From Elymus sibiricus (lineage: Eukaryota; Streptophyta; Magnoliopsida; Poales; Poaceae): a DNA stretch of 64,000 bases. The notes beneath the pieces are model-generated. The model had not been told where the DNA came from, made no database searches, and saw only the letters and a list, made by a program, of their open reading frames with translations. The stretch is taken from the NCBI GenBank assembly GCA_039707655.1, contig CM077665.1:135799148-135863147 (forward strand), read 5' to 3'. Positions 22,926-34,042 of the stretch are shown here, piece by piece (the first letter of the stretch is position 1; each line of letters starts with the position of its first letter). A program made the position numbers and the translations under genes.

Positions 22926-23985
22926 TGATACGTCTCCGTCATATCTATTATTTTTGATTGTTTCATGCCAATATTATATAACTTTCACATATTTTTGACA
23001 ACATTTTATATGATTTATTGGACTAACATATTGATCCAGAGCCCTATTTTTTGTGTGATTTTTGTTTCGCAGAAATTACATATCAAACAAAGTCCAAATA
23101 CGATAAAAATTAACGGAGAATTATTTTGGAATATTTGTGAATTTTGGGAGGTGGAATCAATGCAAAAGGAGGCCCACAACCACCACGAGACACCAGGGCG
23201 CGCCCCAGGGCCCAGGCGCGCCGTGGTGGGTTGTGCCCTCCTCATAAGTAGGTTGGATCTCTCCTTCGGGCGCAAGGAAGCTAATATTTGGAAAAAAAAT
23301 TGTGTTAAAATCTCAGCGCAATCGGAGTTACGGATCTCCGGGAATATAAGAAACAGTTTTCGGCCAGAAAACAGGAATGAGAAATAGAAGAGAACAGAGA
23401 GGGAGATCCAAACTCGGAGGGGCTCCTGCCCCTCCGCCGCCATGGCGGCCATGGTCCAGAGGGGGAACTCTCCTCCCATCTAGGGGGCAAGGAAGAAGAA
23501 GAACTAGGGGGGATCTCTCCCCCTCTCTCCCGGTGGCGCCGGAACGCCGCCGGGGCAATCATCGTGACGGCGATCTACACCAACAACTTCGTCGCCGTCA
23601 ACAACAACTCTCTCCCCCTCTATGCAGCAGTGTAACACCTCTCTTCCCCGCTGTAATCTCTACTTAAACATGGTGCTCAACACTATATATTATTTCCCAA
23701 TGATATGTGGCTATCCTATGATGTTTGAGTAGATCCGTTTTGCCCTATGGGCTAATCGACGACCGTGGTTGGTTTGAGTGTATATTTTATTATGGTGTTG
23801 TACTACGGTGCCCTCCATCTCGCACAAACATGTGGGCTCCCCGCTGTAGGTTGTTGCAATATGTTCATAATTTGCTTATGGTGGGTGGCGCGAGTGACAG
23901 AAGCATAGACCCGAGTAAGTGGGTTATTGCGTATGGGAGTAAAGAGGACTTGATACTTAATGCTATGGTTGGGTTTTACCTTAAT
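22926..23985 (+). repeat. 3' LTR of A, first segment
   Basis: It starts TGATACGTCTCCGTCATATC after the polypurine tract and is collinear with 5239-6312. It is cut at ttaat (23981-23985), the left TSD copy of C. Substitutions against the 5' LTR are frequent (about 8% by eye over some 440 bases, plus indels). Confidence 0.85.
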
Positions 23986-24713
23986 TGTCGTGGATTTGTC
24001 ACGGCAAGATGTCCTCATGAGAGAACTTGTTTGTGAGGCCATCGCAACTATGTGGCGGCTTGAGTGGGGTTGGTCGGAATCGAGAGACGCGGGTTTACCC
24101 AGGTTCGGCCCCTCCGATGGAGGTAAAAGCCTACGTCCTGCTTTGTGTCTATATTGATGATGATGACGATCTCGATTACAAGGGTGCGGAGTCGCTACCT
24201 CTAATCTTGAAAGCCTCTAATCTATCTATCTCTAATGACTTGTCTGTCTAAGACCTGTCTATGGAGACGTCTCTAAACTTGACCCCCTTAGGGTGACCTG
24301 CCCCTCCTTATATAAGTTGAAGGGGCGGTTTACATGTAGAGTCCAAGTCGGATTATGACTTAACCTATTATGACTCTCCTTCACGGGCTTCTGAGTCCCG
24401 GGCAGCTTACAACCGGGCGTCTTACAACCGGGCTTATCTTCAAGACTCATCTTCAGGGACTCATCTTCAGGGACTCGTCTCCGGGACTTAACTGTCTGTC
24501 AGTCATAACTGTCTGCTGGGTCATAACTGTCTGCTGAGTCATAACTGTCTGCCGTGTCATAACCATTCCGGGTCATAACTGTAACCCGGTCATAACCATT
24601 CAGGGTCATAACCATTCCGGGTCATAACTCTAACCGGGTCATAACCATTCCGGGTCATAACTGTAACCGGGTCATAACCATTCCAGGTCATACCGCGGGG
24701 TATATCCCCGACA
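23986..24713 (-). repeat. LTR of C (3' LTR in its own orientation)
   Basis: It has a TATA-like ttatataa at 24308-24315 and, from about 24500 to 24700, a tandem array of 16-base-type units alternating gtcataaccattccgg and gtcataactgtaaccg. It ends GTATATCCCCGACA. The partner at 36089-36857 has the same array with one more unit and a 14-base duplication (catcatgggcttct). Confidence 0.88.
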
Positions 24714-27583
24714 TTAGCCCCCAGGTTACCTTGAATTTATTCATGGTAAGCTCCTGAAATAAGAATATGTAAAAGAACCGGCTCACTCAAAAAGTCGAGT
24801 TGATCAGCTCCTGAAAATTCTGAAACTCTTTCACATCAATATACTGACGCTGGCTCTTTGGAGAAAAAATAATCCTTATTGTCCACTACCTTGTCTTGAT
24901 CAAAATTCGTCTGATGTTGTGCCAACTTTCAATATTTCAGACTTCCTTATATCCATATTACCTGTAGCCCCCAAGTCTTTAAGAGGGGAACATAGTCATA
25001 GTTTTAAGACTTGCTTCAATATAAATATTGCAACCCTAAAGAGATTCGGATTGTTCATGTGAGTCACCAGTCATAAGTTGAATGTTCCACATATGTAGCC
25101 CCCAAGTATCGGGTTGTCTTGCCTGCAGCAACCTTAGACTTGTAAGTATCTTATGCTCATAAAACTTCAGCCAGTGTAGCCCCCAAGGTCCGGGTCATTA
25201 TGCAATAATGAGCAGGAACTTTTTATAGATCTGATCATATAGACTTGAGGAGCAATGTGTAGCCCCCAAGGGCCGGCTCAGTAAGACAATACTGGGCTGG
25301 GACTTAGAAAAAGATAGAAAGGCCGGCTCATCTCCTTGAGATAACTGGGATCTGTTGACAATGTAACAACTTTCATTAGCCCCCAAGTGCCGTGGTGCAT
25401 GCTTGCAGCGACATGGGACTTTGAACTTGGTGTTGAATGTTGGGAAATCTGGGTTGTCAGATATAAACTGAGTGTCTTGTATTTCACATTTGTAGCCCCC
25501 AAGGGTCGGCTCAGTAAGAAAATACTGGGCCGGGTCTTCAATTTGGACCTTTACAATCTGATTCAGCAGCTGAATACTATAGCCACCAAGTGCCGGTCGT
25601 ATGCCTGCAACGATTCGGGACTATTCCTTTTATTGCAGAATAAAATCATATCCACTGTCTAGATGACATTGCTGAAATTCTTGCATATCAATGTTGAACC
25701 ATGCTCCTTGCTGTAAGCTGGTATTTTTTGGATGAAGGAATAATAGCCATTACTCTGAAGGGGCTTTGAAAACCTCAATCATCCAATACGGGTTATGACA
25801 ACCATAATGCAAACCCAGCCACATCGGCTATTTAAGATTTGAATAATATACCCCGGTTTGAAAACCTCAATTACTCAATACTGGTTATAACAACCATAAT
25901 GAAAATCCAGCCATGTTGGCTATTAAGGATTGGAATATGTAACCCGGTTTGACAACCGGTTCCTGAAATGTAAACCAGGATGTCCATGCATATATGATGC
26001 ATGATATGACGATGCAATGATGATGCAATGTATGATGCATTGTATGATGATGTATGTCTCGTCCTATAAGCCGGCTTAAAAGGTGCGGTAGGACAAGATA
26101 ACTATTGTTTTTTATGAAAAAAACTTGTTTCCGAAGAAACTAGGCGGAAAGCCTGAAAACTTGTAAACCGGTCCTCACGTGACATAAATCCGTCGTTTAA
26201 ACCTTAGTAAGTTCAGGGTCTTTAAAAGATTGACATTGCTAAGAGTACGAACGGGCCACATAGCGGAGGGATTATGGTAGACAAGACGAGTTTATCCTTG
26301 CTCACTGTAAGCCGGCTCTCTCATGACAAAAGCCGTCGTTTAAACCTTGACAAGTTCAGGGTCTTCGTGCGAGAATAACTTATAAACGTTCAGGGTCTCT
26401 TATCAAGAATAACTGTCAAGAGTTCGGCGGGTCACATAGCGGAGTAGCAAGTTGCAAACAGGCAGGTTTAACTCGAACATGGCATATAAAGCTAGGCCAA
26501 GAGGGTATGTAAGCTAAACCCATAGGGTTGGAAGCCCCCAAGTGACCTGACTAAGGATCAACTCCTTTATATGTAATTCATGGCATATAGAGCCTGGCCA
26601 AGAGGGTATGAAAACCCCCAAGTGACCATATGATGATCCCATAAATCCGGGCACCCATGTTTGAACGGTCGCAACATGGCGGCTCGTCCTCTTGGGCGAC
26701 TTTAAATCTTTTCGCCAATAAGGTAGTGCACCCATGTTTGAACGGTCACATCATGGCGGCTCGTCCACTTGAGCGACTTTAAGTCTTCAACCAATAAGGT
26801 AATAGCCCCCAGGACCAGGTTATCTTCGCTGCAATGACCCGGGGTTCCAGAATATTTGAGCCCGGTTGTATCTGCCGAGTTATGTCTGTGTAGCCCCCGA
26901 GTCGTAAGTCAACTCGAAGAGGCGGCTTGAGATTCTTCACACTTGGCCACGGCATAAGCCGGCATATGGTTGACGGCTGATAACTGAAATTTATTGAAGC
27001 CATAAGCTTGTGGTGAGTTGATGATCTTCGCGACACCCATTGTATGTCCTTGGCATTGATAACGCAATATGAACCCACGGAATGTTGAGATGGCGGGTTA
27101 TAAATGATCCCATATGATTTTTTTCAGTAATCCGGCCAGCGGTTCACCCCTGCTGGTTTATTGAAGTTAACCAAAACGCAGTGGCAGCGACTTGCACGTC
27201 TATCCATTGAACCATCCAGTGGAGGCAGAGGCTGATAATATATCATGACTTGTCTCAGAATTGTTGGAATAGACCGGATCGCAGGGCGGTGACTCAAAAG
27301 CGTCCGTTGGGCGGCTTGAATGAGCAAGCACAGCACCAGCATGTCAATGTAGACCGGATTGCAGAGCGGCGACTCATGAGCGTCCGTTGGGCGGCTTGAA
27401 CGAGCAAGCACAGCACCAGCATGTCGATGTAGATGTAGAAGTCAGCCGCGCATTGGAAGACGGCGCGGTTGTGAGAGACGGCCGCGGCGTTGTAAGCCGG
27501 TACGGTCGTGAGAGGCGGCCGCGGCGTTGTAAGCCGGTGCGGTCGCGAGAGACGACCGCGACGTTGTAAGTCCGTGCGGTCGG
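24714..27583 (-). other. Left internal region of C with repeated polypurine-like motif
   Basis: Non-coding. The base motif tagcccccaag (minus: cttgggggcta) or close variants occurs at 24715, 24965, 25096, 25177, 25260, 25377, 25493, 25580, 26532, 26803 and 26891. The first copy is the polypurine tract touching the LTR. There is a low-complexity atgatgcat region at 25988-26058 and a 77-base repeat (gcacccatgtttgaacggtc at 26651 and 26728). An 80-base tandem duplication lies at 27271-27350 and 27351-27430, and a 37-base minisatellite follows at 27466-27583. No open frame of note exists on either strand. Confidence 0.7.
27466..27583. repeat. 37-bp minisatellite at the D insertion site
   Basis: Three units of 37 bases (27466-27502, 27503-27539, 27540-27576), each around gagacgaccgcggcgttgta, followed by cggtcgg. 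After element D the repeat resumes at 33803 with gtcgcgagagacgaccgcgg and decays by about 33860. D therefore landed inside the array. This makes its TSD (gtcgg/gtcgc) partly a property of the repeat. Confidence 0.8.
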
Positions 27584-28412
27584 TGTCGGATTTCGGGCTC
27601 CGCAAAACCCTTAAGATTCGAACACAGGGGCGTGTGCGAAGATCCCCTGCAGCCTCGCCCAACCTAGCTCGCTACTCGATGAACACAACAACAAACTCGC
27701 AAGATGACGAGGAAGAAGATGAACACAACAGTTTACCCATTTTCGTGCCGCTGCGAAGCGTAATACCCTACTCATGCTTTGGTGGATTGCCTCTCAAGGA
27801 GGTGGGGTGGATGAACAAGTACAGTGTTTCGGGGCCTCCTGAGGGCTCCCCAGAGGTGTCCAGGGCCCTCTGTGGCTCGGTGGTGGATGAGTGGTGGAAT
27901 GGATTCGGATCCCCCCTGTATGATGCACCCTACCCTCTATATATAGCGGTGGCTCGGGTCCTCTCCCCTTATCGCATTGGCGGGAAGGGATCCCACAACG
28001 GCCAATTTTGAAGGGGGACAAGGGTACGTGCCCGCCCTGCCCAAAGGCCGTCTTCGCCTGCAACGTAGTTGTCGACGCCGCAGGGACGGGCTCAGCGATG
28101 ACGTCCGTCCTTGCTCCCTTGGCACCAAAGGGGAAACTGTGCCGTCTGGTGCGCTGGCGCTCGCCTGTCCATCCTTGCGTCATCCTTGACTCCCGAGGCT
28201 GGGCCTTGCGTAGAGATCTCCGCCGCTCCGGAGGGGGCCTAAGGAGGCCATCCCTTGCCGGTCTTGATGCTGCTCCTCCTCGCGAGGCTTGGGCCCTTGC
28301 GAGGGCCTTGTCTTCAGTGGGGCCGCACCCGGCTATGTTGGTTGACGAAGTGGGCCATGCCCTGGGCCGCAGGCAGGCAGGTCTGGGTACCCCCGTTCCC
28401 AGAACGCCGACA
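27584..28412 (-). repeat. LTR of D (3' in its own orientation), TATA box 27938-27945
   Basis: 829 bases, TGTCGGATTTCGGGCTCCGC to CCCAGAACGCCGACA. A TATA box (tatatata) is at 27938-27945. Compared with the other D LTR it lacks a segment of about 75 bases with ttgcaccggaatggaaacc. F LTRs have that segment, so the lack is a deletion here. Confidence 0.88.
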
Positions 28413-28431
28413 GTAGCCCCCGGGCCCAAGG
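28413..28431 (-). other. Polypurine tract of D
   Basis: On the minus strand CCTTGGGCCCGGGGGCTAC directly precedes the LTR. The same tract, with GGGCCCAGGGGCTAC, precedes the 3' LTR of F (52098-52112) and, as GGGCCCGGGGCTAC, that of H (2810-2823). It is the presumed plus-strand primer. Confidence 0.7.
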
Positions 28432-28795
28432 CACGCTCAAGCTGGCTTCCGGGCAAAGCCTTGAGGACGGCGTTAAGCGCCGCGGGCCCGAATTGCCTGT
28501 GGGCCAGGCTTTACACGCGTCGAATGCCCGGGCGGCGACGCCTCAGCTCCCCGAGGCGTCCGAAAACGCTTCCGGTCAAACTGACACGACGCCCGGGTGC
28601 TGCGCCGGCCATCATTGCTTCTTATTGAATGCTGCCGCTGCCTCGGGCCCCCCACCCCTCGGGCCACGTGGATGTGACCCCTCAGTTGGCAGGGGAGGCG
28701 ACGTGGATGGTAATGCACTAATCGAACCACCTCACGGCGCCCGAGAGGCGCACCACGCCTGCCCTCCCACGACGCTTGGCGGCTGCTGTTACGCC

Positions 28796-28802
28796 TATAA
28801 AT
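28796..28802 (+). promoter_or_regulatory. TATA box of the D antisense gene
   Basis: The sequence tataaat lies 106 bases upstream of the antisense ATG at 28908, in an otherwise GC-rich stretch (28432-28907). The spacing resembles that of tttataagg before the B antisense gene. The role is inferred from position. Confidence 0.5.
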
Positions 28803-28907
28803 CCGCCCCGCCCATGGCAAGGGGAGGGCATTGCAGTCTTGAGGATTCACATTGTTTCCGTCGCTCCGCCAAGAAAACCCTCTCTCCTTCCCATCCTCTC
28901 ATCCTTC

Positions 28908-29771
28908 ATGGCGTCCGGAGGGAGCGGTGCTGGTGGAGGGACGCGCGTGGCCCCACTGGCTCCCTCGTCCTCCTCCGGAGGCAGTGGTGGGGGGCCCTTA
29001 GGGTCGGCGCAAGTTCGCCGACGCTGGGCCCTGGTCGACGAGTAAGTATTCCGCCACCTCCCTCTTCTCCCATTCTTCCGCCCAACATTCCGGGCATGAT
29101 TCTCTCTACCTCTCAGGGCGCCCGCGGCCAAGAAGCGCAAGCTTGGTGAGCTTCAGGAGGAAGCGGAGACGCTGCGGGCCCGGCTGACCACCGCCGAGGC
29201 CGCCTTCCAAGCCACCCTCCGGGGTGAGGCGGAGGCCAGGGCGGAGCTGGCGTCCCTTCAGACCCAGGTCCAGGAGGCGGCGGACGCCGTACAGGCCGCC
29301 CAGGATGAGGCGGCGCACGCGAGGCTGCTGGAGTCCCAGCGCGCCAAGAAGTTCTCGGGCATTGCCAGTCGCGCGGCCGGCGCGGTGAGCCGGTTCGTCG
29401 GGGACGCCCCCGCGCTGCCGAACGTGTGCAGTGATGGGGGCTACCTTGAATTCTTCCAGAAGGTGGTGGAGGCGCTGGAGACCGGCGTCTCCCGCGTGGA
29501 CACGGACAGAGTGTTCGACGCGCGCGACCTTCTGGACCTTGCCTTGACGCTCATCTTCTCCAACCTGCGCCGTCTCGCCTCGCAGCTCGACCTTCGGTGC
29601 GTTTGAGAGCCGGTGCCTGACGGGCTCCAGCGCCCTCTTCGGGACGAGGTGCGCCCGCACGCGGAGGCCATGGTGGAGCGGTTCATCCAGGTGCCTGTCT
29701 CCAGCGAGGAGGACGACTCCGACGCCGAGCCAGCCGGCGGCGCAGGCGGTGAGGGCGGCTTCTCCTCCTAG
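28908..29771 (+). pseudogene. Short two-exon antisense gene of D (coiled coil, no PF04195 domain)
   Basis: Exon 1 is 28908-29041 and exon 2 starts at 29117. The intron begins GTAAGTATT and ends CTCTCAG. Phase 2 closes exactly to a Glu codon, giving ALVDE then APAAKKRKLGELQEEAETL. The product has a Gly/Ser-rich N-terminus, a basic KKRK stretch, a coiled coil (about 29120-29360), a segment DGGYLEFFQKVVEALE shared with F (GYLGFFSRVVECLEE), and an acidic SSEEDDSDAEP tail. One TGA (29604-29606) interrupts it; the same frame then runs to TAG at 29769-29771. The large N-terminal domain present in B, F and H is absent, yet TATA, ATG and intron are kept. Function unknown. Confidence 0.65.
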
Positions 29772-31130
29772 GCGTCCTCTGTTCCCCCTTTCCGGTTCCT
29801 GTAATGCTCGAAGAAGAACTCTGGCCCATTGGGCGTTAATCTTTTGCATATTACCTTTGCCGTGTTGTCTTTCTCCCTCGAATCGCTGGTCGCTCGTTGG
29901 TCGTGACGTGAGTTGGCTTTTCCGCGCGAGGCCCGTCGTCGCCATCGATGTGGCCCCGCGGCAGCCATCGGTAGGGCCCTCGCGAGGCTCTCCCCCTTGA
30001 GAGGCGACTCGCAACCGTCGCCTCTGCCGGGCCCTGGACCTCGGGGCTCGTCGTGACCGGGCCCCTCCCCGTGCATCGCCTTCCCTGTTGCTTCACTCCT
30101 CAGGGGCTTCGGCAGTCGCGCGCGGTGACCTTAGTACCTGCATCCTCATATTAGTGTGCGTAATCCTTATCCCGTCCTTGGGTCGTTATTAGGCCAAGAG
30201 GTTCCTGCTTGGTTCGGCAGTGTACTTAGCTTGTATGATGCTGGCGATCCCGTATGTCGTGAGGCATGACGGGGCTGTCTTAGTCAAATCGCGACTCCGT
30301 CGAGGATACCTCCTTCCTGTGTGCTGGACAGTTTGGGGGCCCTTTCGTCACTCTGCGTCTGCAGGTCCCAGTCCTGCGCATTTCCCGATCACCGTTGCGT
30401 ATGACCGGATAAACAAGGACGCAGCTACGAGGTCAGGCCTCGACACCCCTAATGCCGACCGGATCACCAAGGACGACATCAAGGTGGCCGAGTGGCTATA
30501 TGACCGGTAAGGCTCCTGAGGCGTGCTGCTCAGGAGTCCCCATTGACGCTCAAACCGCTCTACGTCGACAGGTCCCAGTCCCGCACATTTCCCCAACACC
30601 GTTAGGTACGACCGGAAACCAAGGACACACTTCACGGGGCGAGGCCTCGACACTCCTGATGCCGACCGAAAACCAAGGATGGCATCAGGGGGGCGAGTGG
30701 CTATGTGACCAGTAAGGCTCCTGAGGCGTGCTGCTCAGGAGCCCCCTTTGATGCTCGAGCGATCCCCCATTCCGTTCCTCCGGTTGCTGCCCCAGGAGGC
30801 CCAGGGGCCTCCCGAGACTCCATGTGGTGGCATCGTGCTATGGTCGGAGCCCCCGAGCGGGGGTCGACAGCTAAAAGATGCGTGCCCCTGAGGTGGCAAG
30901 ACCTCGCCATCCAGTTCTGTGGCGCCTCGGGGCAGCGCGGAGCATTTGGCTCCTTGCGAAACACCATTTAGAAAGAGAAAACTCAAGTCTGGCGAAATGA
31001 GAAAACGCAGAGAGAAAAGTTCCCGCCCCTTTTTGTTTTAAATATAGAGTTTCGAAATCCTCAGATTTGATTCCAAAATATAGCAGCTCGAACACCAAAA
31101 AGAAGCAAGAAAATGCCGCGTCCGGCCCCT
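29772..31130. other. Non-coding middle of D with a 205-bp tandem repeat
   Basis: No protein is recognisable. From about 30350 to 30745 two copies of a 205-base unit occur. Each carries the inverted repeat ctcctgag ... ctcaggag (30513-30536 and 30718-30741), able to form a hairpin. The equivalent in F is at 48148-48376 with the same spacing. The stretch 30960-31130 is AT-rich, and its F equivalent is at about 47750-47930. Confidence 0.55.
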
Positions 31131-31640
31131 AGGCTAGTCTTCGTCTTCCCCCAGCACTGAGCGTAGGGCATCCACGTTGCATGGGCATAGCCATTGATGG
31201 GCAGTGTTGACTTCTCCGCCAGCTTTGGGATGTGGCTGCCACATTGCGTGGGAGGAACCCCTCCGCGTCCTCAGGGGGCTCCGGGCGTATACAGCCCGCT
31301 CATTATTACGTGAGAGTGTCATGGCCGTAGATAGCTGGGCAAGCCCCCAGGCGCACGGCCTGGTGGCTCCCAACTCCGTGAAGAACCATCACGTGCATTT
31401 TTGCCCAGTTGCGCGCCCTTACGACCCTAACCCGATTGCATCGTTCCCCGCGCGACCACAGGATTGCGCTCCCGAGGCCCAAACATGAGCACGATGCATT
31501 GGCGCAGCCATAAGGGTGTTTTGTCGATGAAGCTTGCCTCATGAGGCGTCCGTGCGTCCTCCGGACAAGGTCCCGAGGGCCTCGTGAGGCCCGACCTCCC
31601 GAGGCCATATCGGCGCTGTAGTTGCCGCGGGTGGCCCGCG
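31131..31640 (-). other. Block conserved between D and F
   Basis: On the minus strand this matches F at about 47530-47725. It includes the phrases gcatgggcatagccattgat and actctcacataataatgag in F orientation. It is not open in any frame in both copies, so it may be a structural or packaging segment downstream of gag. This is a guess. Confidence 0.4.
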
Positions 31641-32827
31641 CTGCTTGCAACTTGCTGCTCCCCTCAGGCCATTACCCCTGAGGCCTGAGGGCTTGGTCCG
31701 GCATTGCTTGCCCGCGGGGGCGCTGGCTTGTGCTGCGCCCCGCGGCTCGGGGGCGCCCTCCTGCCCGCGCCGCCCAGGCCCGGTGCTCCGCCGACGGGAG
31801 CCCCTAGGCCCGGCTCAAGGAGGACGCCCAGGGTGCTCCCTACTCTCGGGGGGGCTGGCGCCTGCGGCGGGCGCCTGACCCGCCCCCGCCAGGCGGTACA
31901 ACATAGCATGGTACATAGGGCTCCACGTAGGTGCTCGGTCCGCCTCCTGAGCCGCCCGCTGGTGCGCCGAGGGCGGTCCCTCCTGGCGGCGGCGGGAAGC
32001 CGCCCCGGGCGCGTCGCTCGCAGACCCTCCTGCTCCGGGCTTTAGAGCGGAGTTGCTTACCTCCACCACCGCCGTTGTGTGGGCCGCGCGTCTCCTGGTG
32101 TGGATTGCCCCCTTGGCGACCCGATGCGCCTTCGCCGCTATTGCTTGTTTGTCCGGACGCCTGCGCCGCCTGCTCGCTGCGCCGGATGGCGTGCTCCCGC
32201 CTGGTCAAACCGGGCTGCTGAGGGCCCGCCGGGTCGCGGAGATGCATGTCGGTGCGTGCGCGGGGCGCCCCGTCGTTCCCTCCGTGCGCCTGGTCGGCGT
32301 GGCCGGGCTGCGCCCCGAAACCGGTCACCGGGATTCGTAGGAGGAGAAGCACAGCGTGTGGCGCGCCCCGCTCGGATCCATCCGGCGCTAGAGGGGCCCT
32401 TCCGCCGGCAGGCTGGGGGGCAGGCACGGCATGCGAGCCCCCAGCGCCTGACGCCTGCAGCCTTGAAGAAGAGTGAGTGTGGATGGCGCTCTGGGTGACG
32501 GTGACCAGCTCCGCAATCTGATCGGCCCATGCGTCGAAGCCCCCGTGCGTTGGTCGGTGGCGGAGCATCTCGCTTGCTAGCAGCAGTGCATCGCGCGCGT
32601 CGAGGTCCCCCACGTAGGTGCGGCGCGTCGCCGGTGCCGGGGGCGCTGCCCGCCCGCCATGTGCGCGCTTGAGCGGCACGGGGGGCGGTAACGGTGGAGG
32701 TGATGATGGCGACCTGGTACTGACCGCTCGGTACTAGGCTGCCGGGGCGTGGGCCTATGACCGCCGCAGCGGGGTTGACAGGAGCTGACCCGCCGCGGCC
32801 CAGGGAAGCTTGTTGAGTGCCGGCCAT
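31641..32827 (-). pseudogene. Gag-like ORF of D, degenerate
   Basis: ATG at 32827 (minus), about 55 bases after the primer site. The first frame (MAGTQQASLGRGG...) shifts near 32680-32640 into a frame with YVGDLDARDALLLASEMLRH and DAWADQIAELVTVTQ. Next is a Gly/Pro/Arg-rich low-complexity part to about 31840, with REHAIRRSEQAAQAS. It resembles the N-terminal part of grass Gypsy gag and the F ORF at 46126. There is no core Gag domain and no zinc knuckle, so at best it encodes a fragment. Confidence 0.45.
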
Positions 32828-32881
32828 CGGAACAGCGAAGCTTGGGGAGAACGAAGCTTGGAGAAGACCTCGACACGCCCC

Positions 32882-32898
32882 CTACCTGGCGCGCCAAA
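32882..32898 (-). promoter_or_regulatory. Primer-binding site of D
   Basis: On the minus strand TTTGGCGCGCCAGGTAG follows the LTR directly. F has the same site with two changes (TTTGGCATGCCAGGTAGGGG, 46056-46075), which supports the assignment. Confidence 0.7.
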
Positions 32899-33802
32899 TG
32901 TTGAATTTCGGGCTCTGCAAAATCCTTAAGATTCGAACACAGGGGCGTGTGCGAAGATCCCCTGCAGCCTCGCCCAACCTAGCTCGCTACTCGATGAACA
33001 CAGCAACGAACTCGCACGATGACGAGGAAGAAGATGAACACAACAGTTTACCCAAGTTCGGGCCGCTGCGAAGCGTAATACCCTACTCCTGCTTTGGTGG
33101 ATTGCCTCTCGAGGAGGTGGGGTGGATGAACAAGTACAGTGTTTTGGGGCCTCCTGAGGGCTCCCAGAGGTGTCCGGGGCCCTCTGTGGCTCGGTGGTGG
33201 ATGAGTGGTGGAATGGATTCGGATCCCCCCTGTATGATGCAGCCTACCCTCTATATATAGCGGTGGCTCGGGTAATCTCCCCTTATCGCATTGGCGGGAA
33301 GGGATCCCACAACGGCCAATTTTGAAGGGGGACAAGGGTACGTGCCCGCCCTGCCCAAAGGCCGTCTTCGCCTGCAAAGTAGCTGTCGACGTCGCAGGGA
33401 CGGGCTCAGCGATGACGTCCGTCCTGCGGGGCTGGTGGTTGCGGCCTTGTTGCACCGGAATGGAAACCTTTGGGGGTTCTTTGGGAACCCGCGTACGTCC
33501 TTGCTCCCTTTGCACCAAAGGGGAAACTGTGCCGTCTGGTGCGCTGGCGCTCGCCTGTCCTTCCTTGCGTCATCCTTGACTCCCGAGGCTGGGCCTTGCG
33601 TAGAGATCTCCACCACTCCGGAGTGGGCCTAAGGAGGCCATCCCTTGCCGGTCTTGATGCTGCTCCTCCTCGCGAGGCTTGGGCCCTCGCGAGGGCCTTG
33701 TCTTCAGTGGGGCCGCGCCCGGCTGTGTTGGTTGACAAAGTGTGCCATGCCCTGGGCCGCAGGCATGCAGGTCTGGGTACCCCCGTTCCCAGAACGCCGA
33801 CA
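32899..33802 (-). repeat. LTR of D (5', promoter-side), TATA box 33252-33259
   Basis: 904 bases, TGTTGAATTTCGGGC to CCAGAACGCCGACA. TATA (tatatata) at 33252-33259. It keeps the segment missing from the other D LTR (about 33424-33500). By eye about 33 substitutions separate it from 27584-28412 over some 830 aligned bases. Confidence 0.88.
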
Positions 33803-34042
33803 GTCGCGAGAGACGACCGCGGCGTTGTAAGCCAGTTCGGTCGTGGCGTCGGAAGCCGGTGCGCGAGTCCGTTGAGTAACGCAACACGGACGACCACCTG
33901 TGCAGAATGATGTTGGCACGCCTCCATCTCCGCGGTATAATGCCACTTTGGCAATGAATAATTGTCCTATGTAAAAAATATTACAAAGACAGAGTAATTG
34001 TTCTCGGATGAAAAATATACGGAGAAATTGATAGGATAAATA
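33803..34042. other. Internal C sequence after D
   Basis: The end of the 37-base minisatellite is followed by about 180 bases of AT-rich DNA with no coding or structural signal that I can name. It leads into the end of the long minus-strand ORF at 34043. Confidence 0.5.

Larger units (their letters stand above)
27584..33802 (-). mobile_element. Element D: non-autonomous Gypsy-type element, same family as F
   Basis: The ends are TGTCGG (27584) and CGCCGACA (33802). The flanks are gtcgg (27579-27583) and gtcgc (33803-33807), a near-perfect TSD. It is transcribed on the minus strand: promoter LTR 32899-33802, primer site 32882-32898, gag-like ORF, non-coding middle, antisense gene on the plus strand (28908-29771), polypurine tract at 28413-28431. 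It lacks pol. LTRs, the middle block at 31137-31420, and the hairpin repeats match F in reverse orientation. By-eye LTR divergence is about 4%, similar to that of its host C. Confidence 0.85.

Noticed and set aside
24500..24700. Regular short repeats in the C LTR resembling a CRISPR array
   Set aside because: The units are directly adjacent gtcataaccattccgg variants without unique spacers, lie inside both LTRs, and the genome is plant.
28008..28628. 206-codon plus-strand ORF across the D LTR edge
   Set aside because: It runs from the LTR into the internal region and has no counterpart in the F LTR frame. Chance in GC-rich DNA.
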